From Actinokineospora alba (GTDB lineage Bacteria; Actinomycetota; Actinomycetes; Mycobacteriales; Pseudonocardiaceae): 64,000 nucleotides of DNA. This document shows, piece by piece, positions 42,654 to 52,040 of this stretch. Location: assembly GCF_004362515.1 (NCBI RefSeq), contig NZ_SNXU01000001.1, forward strand, positions 7,224,616 through 7,288,615, given 5' to 3'. Every line of letters begins with the position of its first letter. Within the stretch, counting starts at the first letter, position 1. A program made the position numbers and the translations under genes. The notes beneath the pieces are model-generated. The model had not been told where the DNA came from and searched no databases. It saw only the letters and a list, made by a program, of their open reading frames with translations.

Positions 42654-43877
42654 CTACTGCTTGAACTCCAGCTCCGACACCAGCCCGGCCACCGGCCCGA
42701 TGATCGTCACCGCGGGCGGTCGAATCCCTTGCGCCGCCACGTCGGCGGCCACGGAGTCCAAAGTGGACCGCAGGACCCGCTGATTGCGCGTCGTCCCCTC
42801 CTGCACAACCGCCACCGGGGTCGACGACGGGCGGCCGCCCTCGATCAGCGCGGCGGCGAACTGGTCGAGCTTGTCGACGCCCATCATCAGCACGATCGTC
42901 CCGCGCAGCTTGGCGAGGGCGGACCAGTCGGTGAGCGAGGTGTGGTCCGCGGGTCCGACGTGACCGGACACGACCACGACCTCGTGCGCCACACCTCGGT
43001 GGGTCACGGGCACATCAGCCACGGCCGGAACAGCGAAGGCCGAGGTGATGCCCGGAACCACGGTCACCGGCACGCCTGCCTGGGCGCAGGCGATCAGTTC
43101 CTCGAACCCACGGCCGAACAGGTACGGGTCGCCGCCCTTGAGGCGGACGACGAACTTGCCCGCGCGCGCGTGGGTGATCAGGGCTTCGTTGATGGCTTCC
43201 TGGGTGGCGGCGCGGCCGTAGGGGATCTTGGCCGCGTCGATCACCGTCACCGACGGCGGTAGTTCGTCGAGCAGGTCGCGGGGGCCGAGGCGGTCGGCGA
43301 CGACCACGTCGGCCCGCGACAGCAGTCGCCTGCCGCGCACGGTGATCAGTTCCGGGTCGCCGGGGCCGCCGCCGACGAGGGCGACGCCGGGCAGTTCCGG
43401 GGTGCGGGCCTGATCGGACACCCGACCCTCCCGCAGCGCGTCGAGCAGGGCGTCGCGGACGGCGGCGGAGCGCTGGTGGGCGCCGCCTGCCAGGACGCCG
43501 ACGAGCAGGCCGTCGTAGGAGCCGCTGGCCGGGGTGACCGCGCTGCCCTCGCTGCCCGCGTCGGCGCGGACGCAGAACACTCGGACACTTTCGGCCTCGG
43601 CGGCCACCGAGGCGTTGACGTCGGTGTCGGACGTGCAGCACAGCACGTACCAGGCGTCGGCCAGGTCGCCGTCGGCGTAGCGGCGTTCGTGCCAGGTCAG
43701 TTCGCCCGCGTCGGCCATGGCCTGCACGGACGGGGTGACTTCCGGCGCGATGACCTCGACCTTGGCGCCCGTGGCGACCAGTCGGGGGAGCCTGCGCTGC
43801 GCGACGGTGCCGCCGCCGACCACGACGACGCGGCGGCCCGCGAGATCGAGTCCGACCAGATAATGCTGCTCTGCCAT
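42654..43877 (-). CDS. cysG: Siroheme synthase: precorrin-2 dehydrogenase + uroporphyrinogen-III methyltransferase
   Basis: This 407-residue fusion has an N-terminal Met8-like domain with NAD-binding loop VVVVGGGTVAQRRL and TSDTDVNASVAAEA, likely oxidising precorrin-2 and inserting iron. The C-terminal SUMT domain has VGGGPGDPELITVRG, RLKGGDPYLFGRGFEE and a PGITSAFAVP block that methylates uroporphyrinogen III. Siroheme serves assimilatory sulfite and nitrite reductases; precorrin-2 feeds cobalamin. The ATG (MAEQHYLVG) removes a spurious N-terminal extension. The gene is convergent with the broken lipoprotein gene. Confidence 0.93.
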   Translation of the reverse strand: MAEQHYLVGLDLAGRRVVVVGGGTVAQRRLPRLVATGAKVEVIAPEVTPSVQAMADAGELTWHERRYADGDLADAWYVLCCTSDTDVNASVAAEAESVRVFCVRADAGSEGSAVTPASGSYDGLLVGVLAGGAHQRSAAVRDALLDALREGRVSDQARTPELPGVALVGGGPGDPELITVRGRRLLSRADVVVADRLGPRDLLDELPPSVTVIDAAKIPYGRAATQEAINEALITHARAGKFVVRLKGGDPYLFGRGFEELIACAQAGVPVTVVPGITSAFAVPAVADVPVTHRGVAHEVVVVSGHVGPADHTSLTDWSALAKLRGTIVLMMGVDKLDQFAAALIEGGRPSSTPVAVVQEGTTRNQRVLRSTLDSVAADVAAQGIRPPAVTIIGPVAGLVSELEFKQ

Positions 43878-43925
43878 TGCGCAAGCATGCCTGGTCCGCC
43901 GCCGGACGCCACTCACCCACGCCCG

Positions 43926-44432
43926 TCAGTGTGACGGAACTGGCACCTCGGCCACCCGCACCCGGTATCCGACCCCGCGCACCGACTCGACGACGACACC
44001 CGGCGCGCCCGTGCGCAACGACCGGCGCAATCGTTTGACAGCGGACACCACGGCCTGCGTGTCGCCCACATAGGGCCTGCCCCACACGTGCGTGGTCAGC
44101 TCCGCGAACGCCCACACCCGCCCGGGATCACCGGCCAGGGCGAACAGCAGGTCGAACTCCCGCGACGACAGCGTCACCCGTGTGCCGTGCCAGGTCGCCT
44201 CCCGCAGGTCGGCGTCGAGGCGCAGCTTGCCCTGTTCGACCACCCGGTGCGCGGGCAGCACCGACTCGCCGTCAAGGACGGCCCGCAGGGCGGACGAGTC
44301 GGGCAGGTAGAGCACCGCGACTTGGCCGTCGGTGGCCGCGGCCACGGCGGCGAGCTGATCGGCGGAAGTCCCCACGCAGAACACGAGCGGTGTATCCAGG
44401 CCACTGAGCACGCACACCCCCAGGCACGTCAT
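43926..44432 (-). CDS. Winged-helix (OmpR/PhoB-type) regulator lacking a receiver domain
   Basis: This 168-residue protein has a C-terminal OmpR/PhoB winged helix: the core is VTLSSREFDLLFALAGDPGRV, then VVSAVKRLRRSLRTG and VRGVGYRV. The N-terminal 70 residues do not form a recognisable receiver domain; the phospho-acceptor region is absent. In mycobacteria a uroporphyrinogen-III synthase/winged-helix fusion occurs (Rv0260c), so a link to the neighbouring siroheme synthase is attractive but unproven. The ATG start is 49 nt upstream of cysG. Confidence 0.85.
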   Translation of the reverse strand: MTCLGVCVLSGLDTPLVFCVGTSADQLAAVAAATDGQVAVLYLPDSSALRAVLDGESVLPAHRVVEQGKLRLDADLREATWHGTRVTLSSREFDLLFALAGDPGRVWAFAELTTHVWGRPYVGDTQAVVSAVKRLRRSLRTGAPGVVVESVRGVGYRVRVAEVPVPSH

Positions 44433-44726
44433 CCACTGACAAGGCCTTTCGCCACAGGATTCGCTTTGTTACAGGTTTTACGACCGGCGGACCCCCTGTC
44501 GTGAGATCAGGGGTTGGCAATCCGGGCCGGGAGGGCGGCCGCGAGAAGACCTCGCACGACCGCGCGGAACGGCCGTTGCGCGCCGGCACACCGGCCGCGA
44601 ATCGACCCGATACCGCCCGCCTGGGGTCCTTCACGGCGGATCACGGGTAGGGAAACGTCGAATGGAACCGGTGGTTATCAGCCAACTACCGGCGGTCACA
44701 CGCGCGGGCACCCCTGACCGCACAAG

Positions 44727-47700
44727 ATGGGAGCGACCTTGTTACCCCACCGTCATCCCGGCCGGGCCTGGCTGGTCCTGCTCACCGCTCTACTAGCCAT
44801 GCTCAGCACCCTGACCGTCCCCGCCATGGCGGAGCCGGACCCGGCCGACAAGATCGAGCGGGCCGTCGCCGAAGCCTTGGAAGCCAAGGACAGCAGCGAC
44901 TTCTGGGTGATGTTCACCGAGCAGGCCGACCTCACCGGGCCGTCCCAGGTCGCCGACTGGAACGCGCGCGGCCAGGCGGTGCTCGACGCGCTGCGCGAGA
45001 CCGCGGACCGGAGCCAGGCCGCCGTCCGGGCCGACCTGAACGGCGCCCAGGTCGACTACCAGTCGTTCTTCATCGCCAACGCGCTGCTCGTGCGCGGCGG
45101 AACCACCGCCTTGGCCGACTCGCTGGCCAAGCGCGCCGAGGTCGCGTCGATCCTCGCGACGCACACCTACGCCCTGCCCACACCCCAGCCCGCCGCCGAC
45201 CCGGGCGCGGTCGACGCGGTCGAGTGGGGCCTCGCCGCCATCAACGCCGACGACGTCTGGTCCGGGTTCGGTGTGCGCGGCGAAGGTGTCGTCGTCGGCA
45301 ACATCGACTCCGGCGTGCAGTTCGACCACCCGGCGCTGGCCGCGAAGTACCGCGGCAACACCGGTTCGGGCACGGTCGACCACAACTACAACTGGTTCGA
45401 CCCGTCCCGGGTCTGCGCGGGCGGCACGCCGTGCGACAACAACGGCCACGGCACCCACACGATGGGCACCATGGTCGGCGGCGACGGCGCCAACCAGGTC
45501 GGTGTCGCCCCCGGCGCACGCTGGATCGCGGCGAAGGGCTGCGAGTCCAACGGGTGCTCCGAGGCCGCACTGCTCGCCTCGGGCCAGTGGATGCTCGCCC
45601 CGACCGACTCGACCGGCGCGAACCCGCGTCCCGACCTGCGCCCGCACGTGGTCAACAACTCGTGGGGCTCGTCGAACGGCGGGACGATCGACCCCTGGTA
45701 CCGGGCGACCGTGCAGGCCTGGCGCGCGGCGGGCATCTTCCCGTCGTTCTCCAACGGCAACTCCGGCCCCGGCTGCAACACCGCGGGCTCCCCCGGCGAC
45801 AACCGCGAGTCGTTCTCGTCGGGCGCGTTCGATGTCAACGGCGCCATCGCGTCGTTCTCCAGCCGGGGCCCCGGTGAGAACGGCGACGTGAAGCCGAACC
45901 TGGCCGCGCCAGGGGTCAATGTGCGCTCGTCAGTCCCGGGCAACGGGTACGCGGCCAACAGCGGCACCTCGATGGCCTCGCCGCACACGTCCGGCACGGT
46001 CGCCCTGATGTGGTCGTCGGCGCCGAGCCTGGTCGGCGACATCGCCCGCACCGAAGCCCTGCTCGACGACACCGCCGTCGACGTCGACAACCTCACCTGC
46101 GGCGGCACGGCCGATGACAACAACGTGTTCGGCGAAGGCAAACTCGACGCCTACGCCGCCGTCGACCGTTCCCCACGCGGCCCGGTCGGCATGCTCACCG
46201 GCACCGTCACCGACGCGTCGACCGCCGCGCCGATCTCCGGGGCCAGGGTCGAGCTGACCGGCCCGAGCAACCGCTCGCTCCTGACTGGGGCACCTGGTTC
46301 GTATAGTTCCTCCCTTCCTGTCGGTGATTACACGATCTCGGTCTCAGCGTTCGGGTACGGCACACTCGCAGGCACGGTGTCCGTCGCCGAGGGACAGACG
46401 ACGACGCGCGACGTCGCTCTGGTTCCCCAGCCCAGCAGCGACATCACCGGCGTCGTCCGCTCGTCGGCGGGACAGCCGGTGGCCAACGCGACTGTCCGGA
46501 TCACTCCTGGGCCCATTCAGTCTGTCACTTCCGGGGCGGACGGCGCTTTTGTTATCCACAGGGTCCCGCACGGCGACTACCAGCTGACCGCGTCCGCGGG
46601 CGGCTGCGCCGATCCACGCACCCAGGCCCTGACCGTCGACGGCCCGGAGACCCTCGACTTCACCCTGCCGAACCGCTCGGATTCCTTCGGCCACCACTGC
46701 ACCCTGGAGACAACGTCCTATGTGGAGGGTGACACCCCGCTGGCGCTGACCGGCGACGACCAGGCCACCCTGGTGCAGTTGCCGTTCGAGTTCTTCTTCT
46801 ACGGCAAGACATACCGCGAAGCGCACGTCACGACCAACGGCCACGTCAACTTCCTGGCCCGCAGCACGGCATACGCGAACGCGGCGATCCCCGGCACCGC
46901 CGCGCCCAACGCGGCGATCTACCCGTTCTGGGACGACCTGCTCATCGACGCGTCCAGTCGGGTGATGACGAAAACCTCCGGCACCGCGCCGAACCGGGAA
47001 TTCGTCATCGAGTGGCGCAACGCCACCTTCTTCCAGGCCACCACCACGCGCATCGACGTGGAGGCGGTCCTGTCGGAGAGCGGCGTGGTGTCCCTGCGCT
47101 ATCGCAACCTTGATTCCGCGACCCCGAGGGAGACCGGCAGCTCAGCGACCGTCGGCATCGAGAACGCCACCGGAACCGTGGCGCTGCAGTACTCGCTCAA
47201 CTCGCCGGTCTTGAACAACGCCCAGTCGATCCGCTTCACCCCGCCCGCCAGCGGCGTGCTGAGCGGAACCGTCACCGACGCCAACGACAGCCTGCCGGTC
47301 GCGGGCGCGGTGGTCCGGGCGATGAACGGCGCCACCGAGGTCGCCCAGACCACGACGGCCGCCGACGGCACCTACCGGCTGCGGCTGCTCGCCGCGGACT
47401 ACGCGGTCGAGGTCACCAAGCAGCATTACGTGGCCAGTTCCTCGCCGCTGACCCTCACCGGCGACCACACCCAGAACGTGGCCCTGAACACGCCACGCGC
47501 GGAGCTGGACACCACTCCGCTGACGTTCCTCGCCGAGGCCGGACAGCTGCGCACCGCAACGCTGTCTCTGCGCAGCACCAGCGCCCTGTCGCTGGACTAC
47601 AGCCTGAGCAGCGGCGCGTCGTGGCTGTGGGCGGTGCCGGGGACGTCAAGCGTCAAGCCCGAATCCGCGCAAGCGGTCACCGTGCGCGTCGACCCGGTCG

Positions 47701-48287
47701 GCCTGACGCCGGGGGTGCACGACTCGACCATCACCTTCAGCACCAACGCGGGCCGAACGCCCACGCTGACGGTCCCGGTCCGGCTCGTCGTCCCCGAATA
47801 CCGAAGGGGAATCAACGTCGGCGGCAGCGGTCTGACCGACCGCAACGGCGATGTCTGGGTCGATGACCAGCGGTGGGCGCCGGGCGGTTCCGGCTACCTC
47901 AGCGCGGGCCCGGTCACGACCACCCGCAAGGCGATCGCGGGCACCGAGGACGACGCGCTGTTCCAGTCGCAGCGCGAAAGCGCGGGTGGCTACCGGTTCG
48001 ACACGCTGCCCGCGGGCACGTACCAGGTGCAGCTGAACTTCGCCGAGCTGAACGCCTTCCAGCCGGTCGGCAGGCGGGTGTTCGACGTGTCGCTCAACGG
48101 GACGAAGGTGTTGCCGAACTACGACATCGCCGCCCGGGTCGGCGCGCTCACCGCCGACGTCCACGAGTTCTGGGTGACCGTCCCAGATGGAGGGTCGATC
48201 GCGATCGAACTCGCCGCGCTGGCGGGCAAGAAACCGCCAGTCCTCAACGCGGTGCGGATCACGCATCGTCCGGACCGGACCACGTAG
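44727..48287 (+). CDS. Large secreted subtilisin-like protease with carboxypeptidase-regulatory and malectin-like domains
   Basis: This 1186-residue extracellular protein has a signal peptide (1-35) and an I9-like propeptide (about 55-150, FWVMFTEQADL). The S8 catalytic domain (165-480) carries D194 in NIDSG, H241 in NGHGTH, S415 in GTSMASP and an oxyanion Asn in SFSNGNSG. Three Ig-like/carboxypeptidase-regulatory repeats (GTVTDA..., GVVRSSAG..., GTVTDAND...) flank a NIDO-like block with FFFYGK. A malectin-like carbohydrate-binding domain (RRGINVGGSGLTDRNGDVW...) ends the protein. A TTG 12 nt downstream has a better RBS (GGGAG) and could be the true start. Confidence 0.93.
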   Translation: MGATLLPHRHPGRAWLVLLTALLAMLSTLTVPAMAEPDPADKIERAVAEALEAKDSSDFWVMFTEQADLTGPSQVADWNARGQAVLDALRETADRSQAAVRADLNGAQVDYQSFFIANALLVRGGTTALADSLAKRAEVASILATHTYALPTPQPAADPGAVDAVEWGLAAINADDVWSGFGVRGEGVVVGNIDSGVQFDHPALAAKYRGNTGSGTVDHNYNWFDPSRVCAGGTPCDNNGHGTHTMGTMVGGDGANQVGVAPGARWIAAKGCESNGCSEAALLASGQWMLAPTDSTGANPRPDLRPHVVNNSWGSSNGGTIDPWYRATVQAWRAAGIFPSFSNGNSGPGCNTAGSPGDNRESFSSGAFDVNGAIASFSSRGPGENGDVKPNLAAPGVNVRSSVPGNGYAANSGTSMASPHTSGTVALMWSSAPSLVGDIARTEALLDDTAVDVDNLTCGGTADDNNVFGEGKLDAYAAVDRSPRGPVGMLTGTVTDASTAAPISGARVELTGPSNRSLLTGAPGSYSSSLPVGDYTISVSAFGYGTLAGTVSVAEGQTTTRDVALVPQPSSDITGVVRSSAGQPVANATVRITPGPIQSVTSGADGAFVIHRVPHGDYQLTASAGGCADPRTQALTVDGPETLDFTLPNRSDSFGHHCTLETTSYVEGDTPLALTGDDQATLVQLPFEFFFYGKTYREAHVTTNGHVNFLARSTAYANAAIPGTAAPNAAIYPFWDDLLIDASSRVMTKTSGTAPNREFVIEWRNATFFQATTTRIDVEAVLSESGVVSLRYRNLDSATPRETGSSATVGIENATGTVALQYSLNSPVLNNAQSIRFTPPASGVLSGTVTDANDSLPVAGAVVRAMNGATEVAQTTTAADGTYRLRLLAADYAVEVTKQHYVASSSPLTLTGDHTQNVALNTPRAELDTTPLTFLAEAGQLRTATLSLRSTSALSLDYSLSSGASWLWAVPGTSSVKPESAQAVTVRVDPVGLTPGVHDSTITFSTNAGRTPTLTVPVRLVVPEYRRGINVGGSGLTDRNGDVWVDDQRWAPGGSGYLSAGPVTTTRKAIAGTEDDALFQSQRESAGGYRFDTLPAGTYQVQLNFAELNAFQPVGRRVFDVSLNGTKVLPNYDIAARVGALTADVHEFWVTVPDGGSIAIELAALAGKKPPVLNAVRITHRPDRTT

Positions 48288-48308
48288 TCAGAGCAGTAGT
48301 CCGATCAC

Positions 48309-48348
48309 CCCGGAGGCAGCCTTCAGCACGATGGAGGTTGCCTCCGGG
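48309..48348 (+). terminator. Terminator after the subtilase gene
   Basis: CCCGGAGGCAGCC pairs with GGTTGCCTCCGGG (12 of 13, one G-T wobble) across a 14-nt loop, 21 nt beyond the stop. Confidence 0.7.
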
Positions 48349-48574
48349 CGTTTCGGGGTATCCTGTGGGTAGTCGAGAGAATTCTCGGACCGGACCAGGA
48401 ACCGTCCGTCTCGACGGACCGGGTGGTGGACAAGCCCCCGGATCGGGCCGCGAGCACCCCGGCAGACACACATGAGCGTGTCGTGGGACCAGGGTCGCGG
48501 ACCCGCTGATTCCGCGTGTTCGTCCCGGACCCCGGTGAACAGGCACCCACGACACCCCGAGACGAGTTTCGGCC

Positions 48575-49528
48575 ATGCCGGCAACACCATCATCGTCAGT
48601 TCTCGACCGACCGCCGAAAGCGCCCAAGCCGATCTTCGGCGAGCCCGCTTCGCGGACCGAGATCATCACGATCCGCGCGTTTCTGATCATCCCGTTCATC
48701 GCCCTGCTCGCCGCGATCCCGCTGATGTGGGGTTGGGGCGTGAGCTGGGTCGACCTGACGGTGGCCGCGGTGTTCTACACGGTGTCCACGCTCGGCGTGA
48801 CCGTCGGCTTCCACCGCTACTTCACCCACGGCGCCTTCAAGGCCGCCCGACCGCTGCGGATCGCCCTGGCCATCGCCGGGATGCTGGCCGCGCAGGGCAG
48901 TGTCCTGGGCTGGGTCGCCGACCACCGCAGGCACCACGCGTTCTCCGACCGTGAGGGCGACCCGCACTCCCCCTGGCTGTTCGGCACGTCGCCCAAGGCG
49001 ATCCTGCGCGGCTTCTGGCACGCGCACATGGGGTGGCTGTTCGGGCGCGACCGCACCAACATCGACCGCTTCGCCCCGGACCTCGCCGAGGACCGCGACA
49101 TCCGGATGCTCGACAAGCTGTTCCCGCTCTGGGTGACGCTCAGCGTGGCGCTGCCCGCCGTCATCGGCGGTCTGGTCACCATGTCGTGGTGGGGCGCGCT
49201 GACCGGCTTCCTGTGGGCCGGACTGGCCCGCGTCGCCTTCCAGCACCACGTGACCTGGTCGACCAACTCGATCTGCCACATGATCGGCAGCCGCCCGTTC
49301 GCCAGCCGCGACCGCTCGGCCAATTTCTGGCCGCTGGCGATCCTGTCGATGGGCGAGTCCTGGCACAACTCCCACCACGCCGACCCGACCAGCGCCCGCC
49401 ACGGCGTGCTGCGCGGTCAGATCGACATCTCCGCCCGCTTGATCTGGATCTTCGAGAAGCTCGGCTGGGTCTCGCAGGTTCGCTGGCCCACTCAGGAACG
49501 ACTCGACAAGTTGGCGGTATCCAAGTGA
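48575..49528 (+). CDS. Acyl-CoA fatty-acid desaturase (stearoyl-CoA type)
   Basis: This 317-residue membrane di-iron desaturase has three His boxes: HRYFTH (80-85), HRRHH (117-121) and HNSHH (264-268), plus HH at 224-225. Hydrophobic pairs of membrane segments lie at about 33-78 and 181-222. It introduces a cis double bond, probably delta-9, into acyl chains and so adjusts membrane fluidity. The spacer before it (48349-48574) has no gene; a palindrome GAGAATTCTC at 48377-48386 is the only element seen. A small gene follows with overlap. Confidence 0.93.
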   Translation: MPATPSSSVLDRPPKAPKPIFGEPASRTEIITIRAFLIIPFIALLAAIPLMWGWGVSWVDLTVAAVFYTVSTLGVTVGFHRYFTHGAFKAARPLRIALAIAGMLAAQGSVLGWVADHRRHHAFSDREGDPHSPWLFGTSPKAILRGFWHAHMGWLFGRDRTNIDRFAPDLAEDRDIRMLDKLFPLWVTLSVALPAVIGGLVTMSWWGALTGFLWAGLARVAFQHHVTWSTNSICHMIGSRPFASRDRSANFWPLAILSMGESWHNSHHADPTSARHGVLRGQIDISARLIWIFEKLGWVSQVRWPTQERLDKLAVSK

Positions 49529-49743
49529 ACGAAGCGCTCACCGGTCCGATGTCCACCTTCGCCCGCTCCCGCTCCGACGCCCTGGACGACATGGTGTTGC
49601 AGCGCGGGCGCGCCGCGGTGGTCGTCGCGGGCCAGTCCAGCGGCGTCGAGGACTGCCGGGAACTGCTGCTCATGCTCGGGCTGGACGCGGGCACCGAGCG
49701 GCCGCACGACCCGCTGCTGGCCTACGTCGGCCCGGCGATGTAG
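49525..49743 (+). CDS. Hypothetical small protein coupled to the desaturase gene
   Basis: This 72-residue protein starts at a GTG overlapping the desaturase stop (GTGA), which points to co-translation. It reads VNEALTGPMSTFARSRSD with a hydrophobic run AAVVVAGQSSGVEDC, then acidic and Leu-rich helices. No known domain. It ends 22 nt inside the convergent DUF6292 gene. Confidence 0.6.
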   Translation: MNEALTGPMSTFARSRSDALDDMVLQRGRAAVVVAGQSSGVEDCRELLLMLGLDAGTERPHDPLLAYVGPAM

Positions 49744-50129
49744 CCGCTGAGCCGTTCGGCCAACGCCGCCCTGTCGCTCGCCGTCGCGGGCCGGTCCGTG
49801 CTCGTGGACCGGCCCGCGACGGCGTTCTCGACGAAGGCGGCGACGTCACGGGGCGCGGGGACGACGTCGGTGCTCAGCCTGGCCACGGTCTCGGCCGTGC
49901 CGGGCGGGTTGTGCTCGATCGCCAGCGACCACCCGGCGCGCTCGTCCCACAGGAGCATGAGGTCCTTGCCCGGCCGCCCGGGCAGCGCGACGTAGGCGGT
50001 GGCGGTGTCGCTGATCTCGCAGGAGGTTCCCTCGGCGGGCAGGTCGATGGCCTCGGCCACGGCACGCAGGTAGGCCTCCAAGCCGCGTCGGAGGGCGTAA
50101 GTGCTGTCCGCGTTGTTCACGTCGTGCAC
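49722..50129 (-). CDS. DUF6292 family protein
   Basis: This 135-residue soluble protein matches DUF6292, common in Pseudonocardiales: LRRGLEAYLRAVAEAIDLPA at the N-terminus, SDTATAYVALPGRPGKDLML and WDERAGWSLAIEHNPP in the middle. The function is unknown. The ATG (MHDVNNADSTY) is the natural start. It is convergent with the small gene beside the desaturase. Confidence 0.82.
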   Translation of the reverse strand: MHDVNNADSTYALRRGLEAYLRAVAEAIDLPAEGTSCEISDTATAYVALPGRPGKDLMLLWDERAGWSLAIEHNPPGTAETVARLSTDVVPAPRDVAAFVENAVAGRSTSTDRPATASDRAALAERLSGYIAGPT

Positions 50130-50174
50130 GTTACTTCAGTGCGACCGCCAGGCAATCTCGGTGAGGTACCGGGC

Positions 50175-51071
50175 TCACCGGGCGCCGACCTCCCGCCGCA
50201 CCACCTCGGGCAGCCACGCGCGCACCGGCGAGAACTCGTGCTCGACCACCATGCCGAAGTCGGTCGGGTACGAGAACGGCGACAGATCCGCGTCGCCTAG
50301 CGGGTCGTCCACTTCCTCGATCACCGCGGCGCGCCCGGTCACGTCCTCGATCACCGCGCACAGGTCCCGCGCGCTCAGCCCGTCCGGCGAAGCCGCGTTG
50401 ACCGGCCCGGTCACCGACGACTCGCTCAGCCAGGCCAGGAAGCCCGCGATCTCCTCCGAGTGCACGAACGACGACCGCCCAGGCGCCCGGTGCGTCGCGA
50501 TCCTGGAACCCGCCAGCACGCGGTCGACGTGGAACGCGAGCCTGCCGGTGAACTCACCCTCGGCCAGCACATGGCCTGCCCGCGCGAACGCCACCGGGAA
50601 GTCCGCCGCGTCGGTCAGCGCGCTCTCGGCCTGGCGCTTGCCTTCGCCGTAGTGGGCGCCCGCGAAGTCCGGGTCCAGCCACGGCAGGGACACGTCGTAC
50701 CCGTGGTCAGCCGGGTCCAGTTCGGTCGCCGCGGCGAAGGAGCGGACGCCGGGGACGGTCGTGTAGACCTCGATCGTCGAGGTCATGACCAGCCTGCGGG
50801 TGCGGCCCTGGAACGCCTTCGCGGCGGCGAGCGCGGCGACCGGCGAGTAGCACATCTGGTGGACGACGGCGTCGAACTCGTGGCCCGCCACCGCTTCGCT
50901 GAGCGCGACGACGTCGTTGGCGTCGGCGGACAGCCGCGACACCGTGTGGCCGAAGTCGTCGCCGGAGCGGCCCCTGGTCAGCACCGTGACCTTGTGGCCC
51001 TCGCCGAGCAGGCGCCTGACCAGGGTCTTGCCGAAGAACCGCGTGCCGCCGATGACACAGACGTGCCCCAT
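50175..51071 (-). CDS. NAD-dependent epimerase/dehydratase-like protein (SDR fold)
   Basis: This 298-residue extended-SDR protein has the cofactor loop GGTRFFGK (8-15). It has MTSTIEVYTT and an HYGEGKRQAE block where Y and K may form the YxxxK active site. The substrate domain is C-terminal. Close families include isoflavone-reductase-like and sugar epimerase-like proteins; a reaction cannot be assigned. The ATG at 51069-51071 is preceded by GAGGGGGAGAT. Confidence 0.85.
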   Translation of the reverse strand: MGHVCVIGGTRFFGKTLVRRLLGEGHKVTVLTRGRSGDDFGHTVSRLSADANDVVALSEAVAGHEFDAVVHQMCYSPVAALAAAKAFQGRTRRLVMTSTIEVYTTVPGVRSFAAATELDPADHGYDVSLPWLDPDFAGAHYGEGKRQAESALTDAADFPVAFARAGHVLAEGEFTGRLAFHVDRVLAGSRIATHRAPGRSSFVHSEEIAGFLAWLSESSVTGPVNAASPDGLSARDLCAVIEDVTGRAAVIEEVDDPLGDADLSPFSYPTDFGMVVEHEFSPVRAWLPEVVRREVGAR

Positions 51072-51127
51072 ATCTCCCCCTCGCTGTCGAATCACTCCAA
51101 CGCGGGGTGGGGCGGGCTATTCCCGCG

Positions 51128-51988
51128 CTAGGCGGCTTCGCGCCAGAGGCCTTCGATGCCTTCGGACCGGCAGCGGTGGTCGACGTAGAGCAGGGTGGTG
51201 AGCACCGTCGTGGCGGGGGCGAACACCGCGCTGGTGAGGACCGTGGCCAACGAGGTGCCGAGTGACGATCCGCCGCTGACGGTCTCGAACAAGGCCCCGA
51301 CGATCGCGGCGACGATGCCGGTCGCGAGTCCGGCGAGGAGCAGGATCCCGAACACCCGCCACCAGCCCACCGCGTGCACCAGGGTGCGCGAGCGGCGCAG
51401 CGACTCGATGACGCCCTGGTCTTCCACGACCGCGACCGAGGCGGCGAACGAGAACGCCATCGACAGGTACACGACGGCCACCACGGCCGGGAACGCCAGC
51501 AGCACGCCCGCCTCGCCGCCGAGCACGATGGCGCCGACCGCGATGACCGCGATCCCGATCATCATCGCGCCGATGGCCGCGAGAATCCCGAGCAACCGGG
51601 GCAGCTTCGGCAGCATCGCCGTCAGCGCCGCCCGCAGACCCGTGACGTGGCCGAACACCGCTCGCGGAACCACGACGTTGACCACACCGACCAAGACGAG
51701 CGCCATGACCTCGACGACGAGGAGCGCGATCATGGTCGCGATCAGGAACGGGCGCAGCTCGGCGAACGTCGGGATCTCGGTGGTCGGGGCCGCGGGAAGC
51801 CCGCCCACCACGAGAACCGTCACCGCGACCGTGACCAGTTCGGCGATGACGGCGACGAGCAGGCCGCCGCCGAAGAGCGCGCGCGGATTGCGGCGCAACG
51901 CCTGCACGGTGCCACCGACCAGGTCGGGCAGGCCCAGCGGGCGAAGCGGGACGATGCCCAGGCGCAGGGCTTCGTTGTCAGTGCTCAT
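51128..51988 (-). CDS. Multi-pass membrane protein, unknown
   Basis: This 286-residue protein has about six hydrophobic segments, several very Ala/Val-rich, and a cytoplasmic N-terminus with LGIVPLRPLGLPDLVGGTVQ that is repeated in shape in related membrane proteins of the order (GDPD membrane-domain-like). The C-terminus carries YVDHRCRSEGIEGLW. No transporter motif. The ATG (MSTDNEALRLG) is chosen over an upstream in-frame GTG because it fits the family start. Confidence 0.78.
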   Translation of the reverse strand: MSTDNEALRLGIVPLRPLGLPDLVGGTVQALRRNPRALFGGGLLVAVIAELVTVAVTVLVVGGLPAAPTTEIPTFAELRPFLIATMIALLVVEVMALVLVGVVNVVVPRAVFGHVTGLRAALTAMLPKLPRLLGILAAIGAMMIGIAVIAVGAIVLGGEAGVLLAFPAVVAVVYLSMAFSFAASVAVVEDQGVIESLRRSRTLVHAVGWWRVFGILLLAGLATGIVAAIVGALFETVSGGSSLGTSLATVLTSAVFAPATTVLTTLLYVDHRCRSEGIEGLWREAA

Positions 51989-52040
51989 CAGTGTGATTCC
52001 CCAGGGGTCGGTGTGTCGACGATAGCCGCACACCGGTGCG

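Noticed and set aside
44493..44513. CCCCTG/CAGGGG inverted repeat between the winged-helix gene and the subtilase gene
   Set aside because: Only 6 bp with a 9-nt loop; chance is likely in this composition.
48472..48574. Small frame (MSVSWDQGRG...) ahead of the desaturase gene
   Set aside because: It runs far into the desaturase gene in another frame and has no convincing Shine-Dalgarno.
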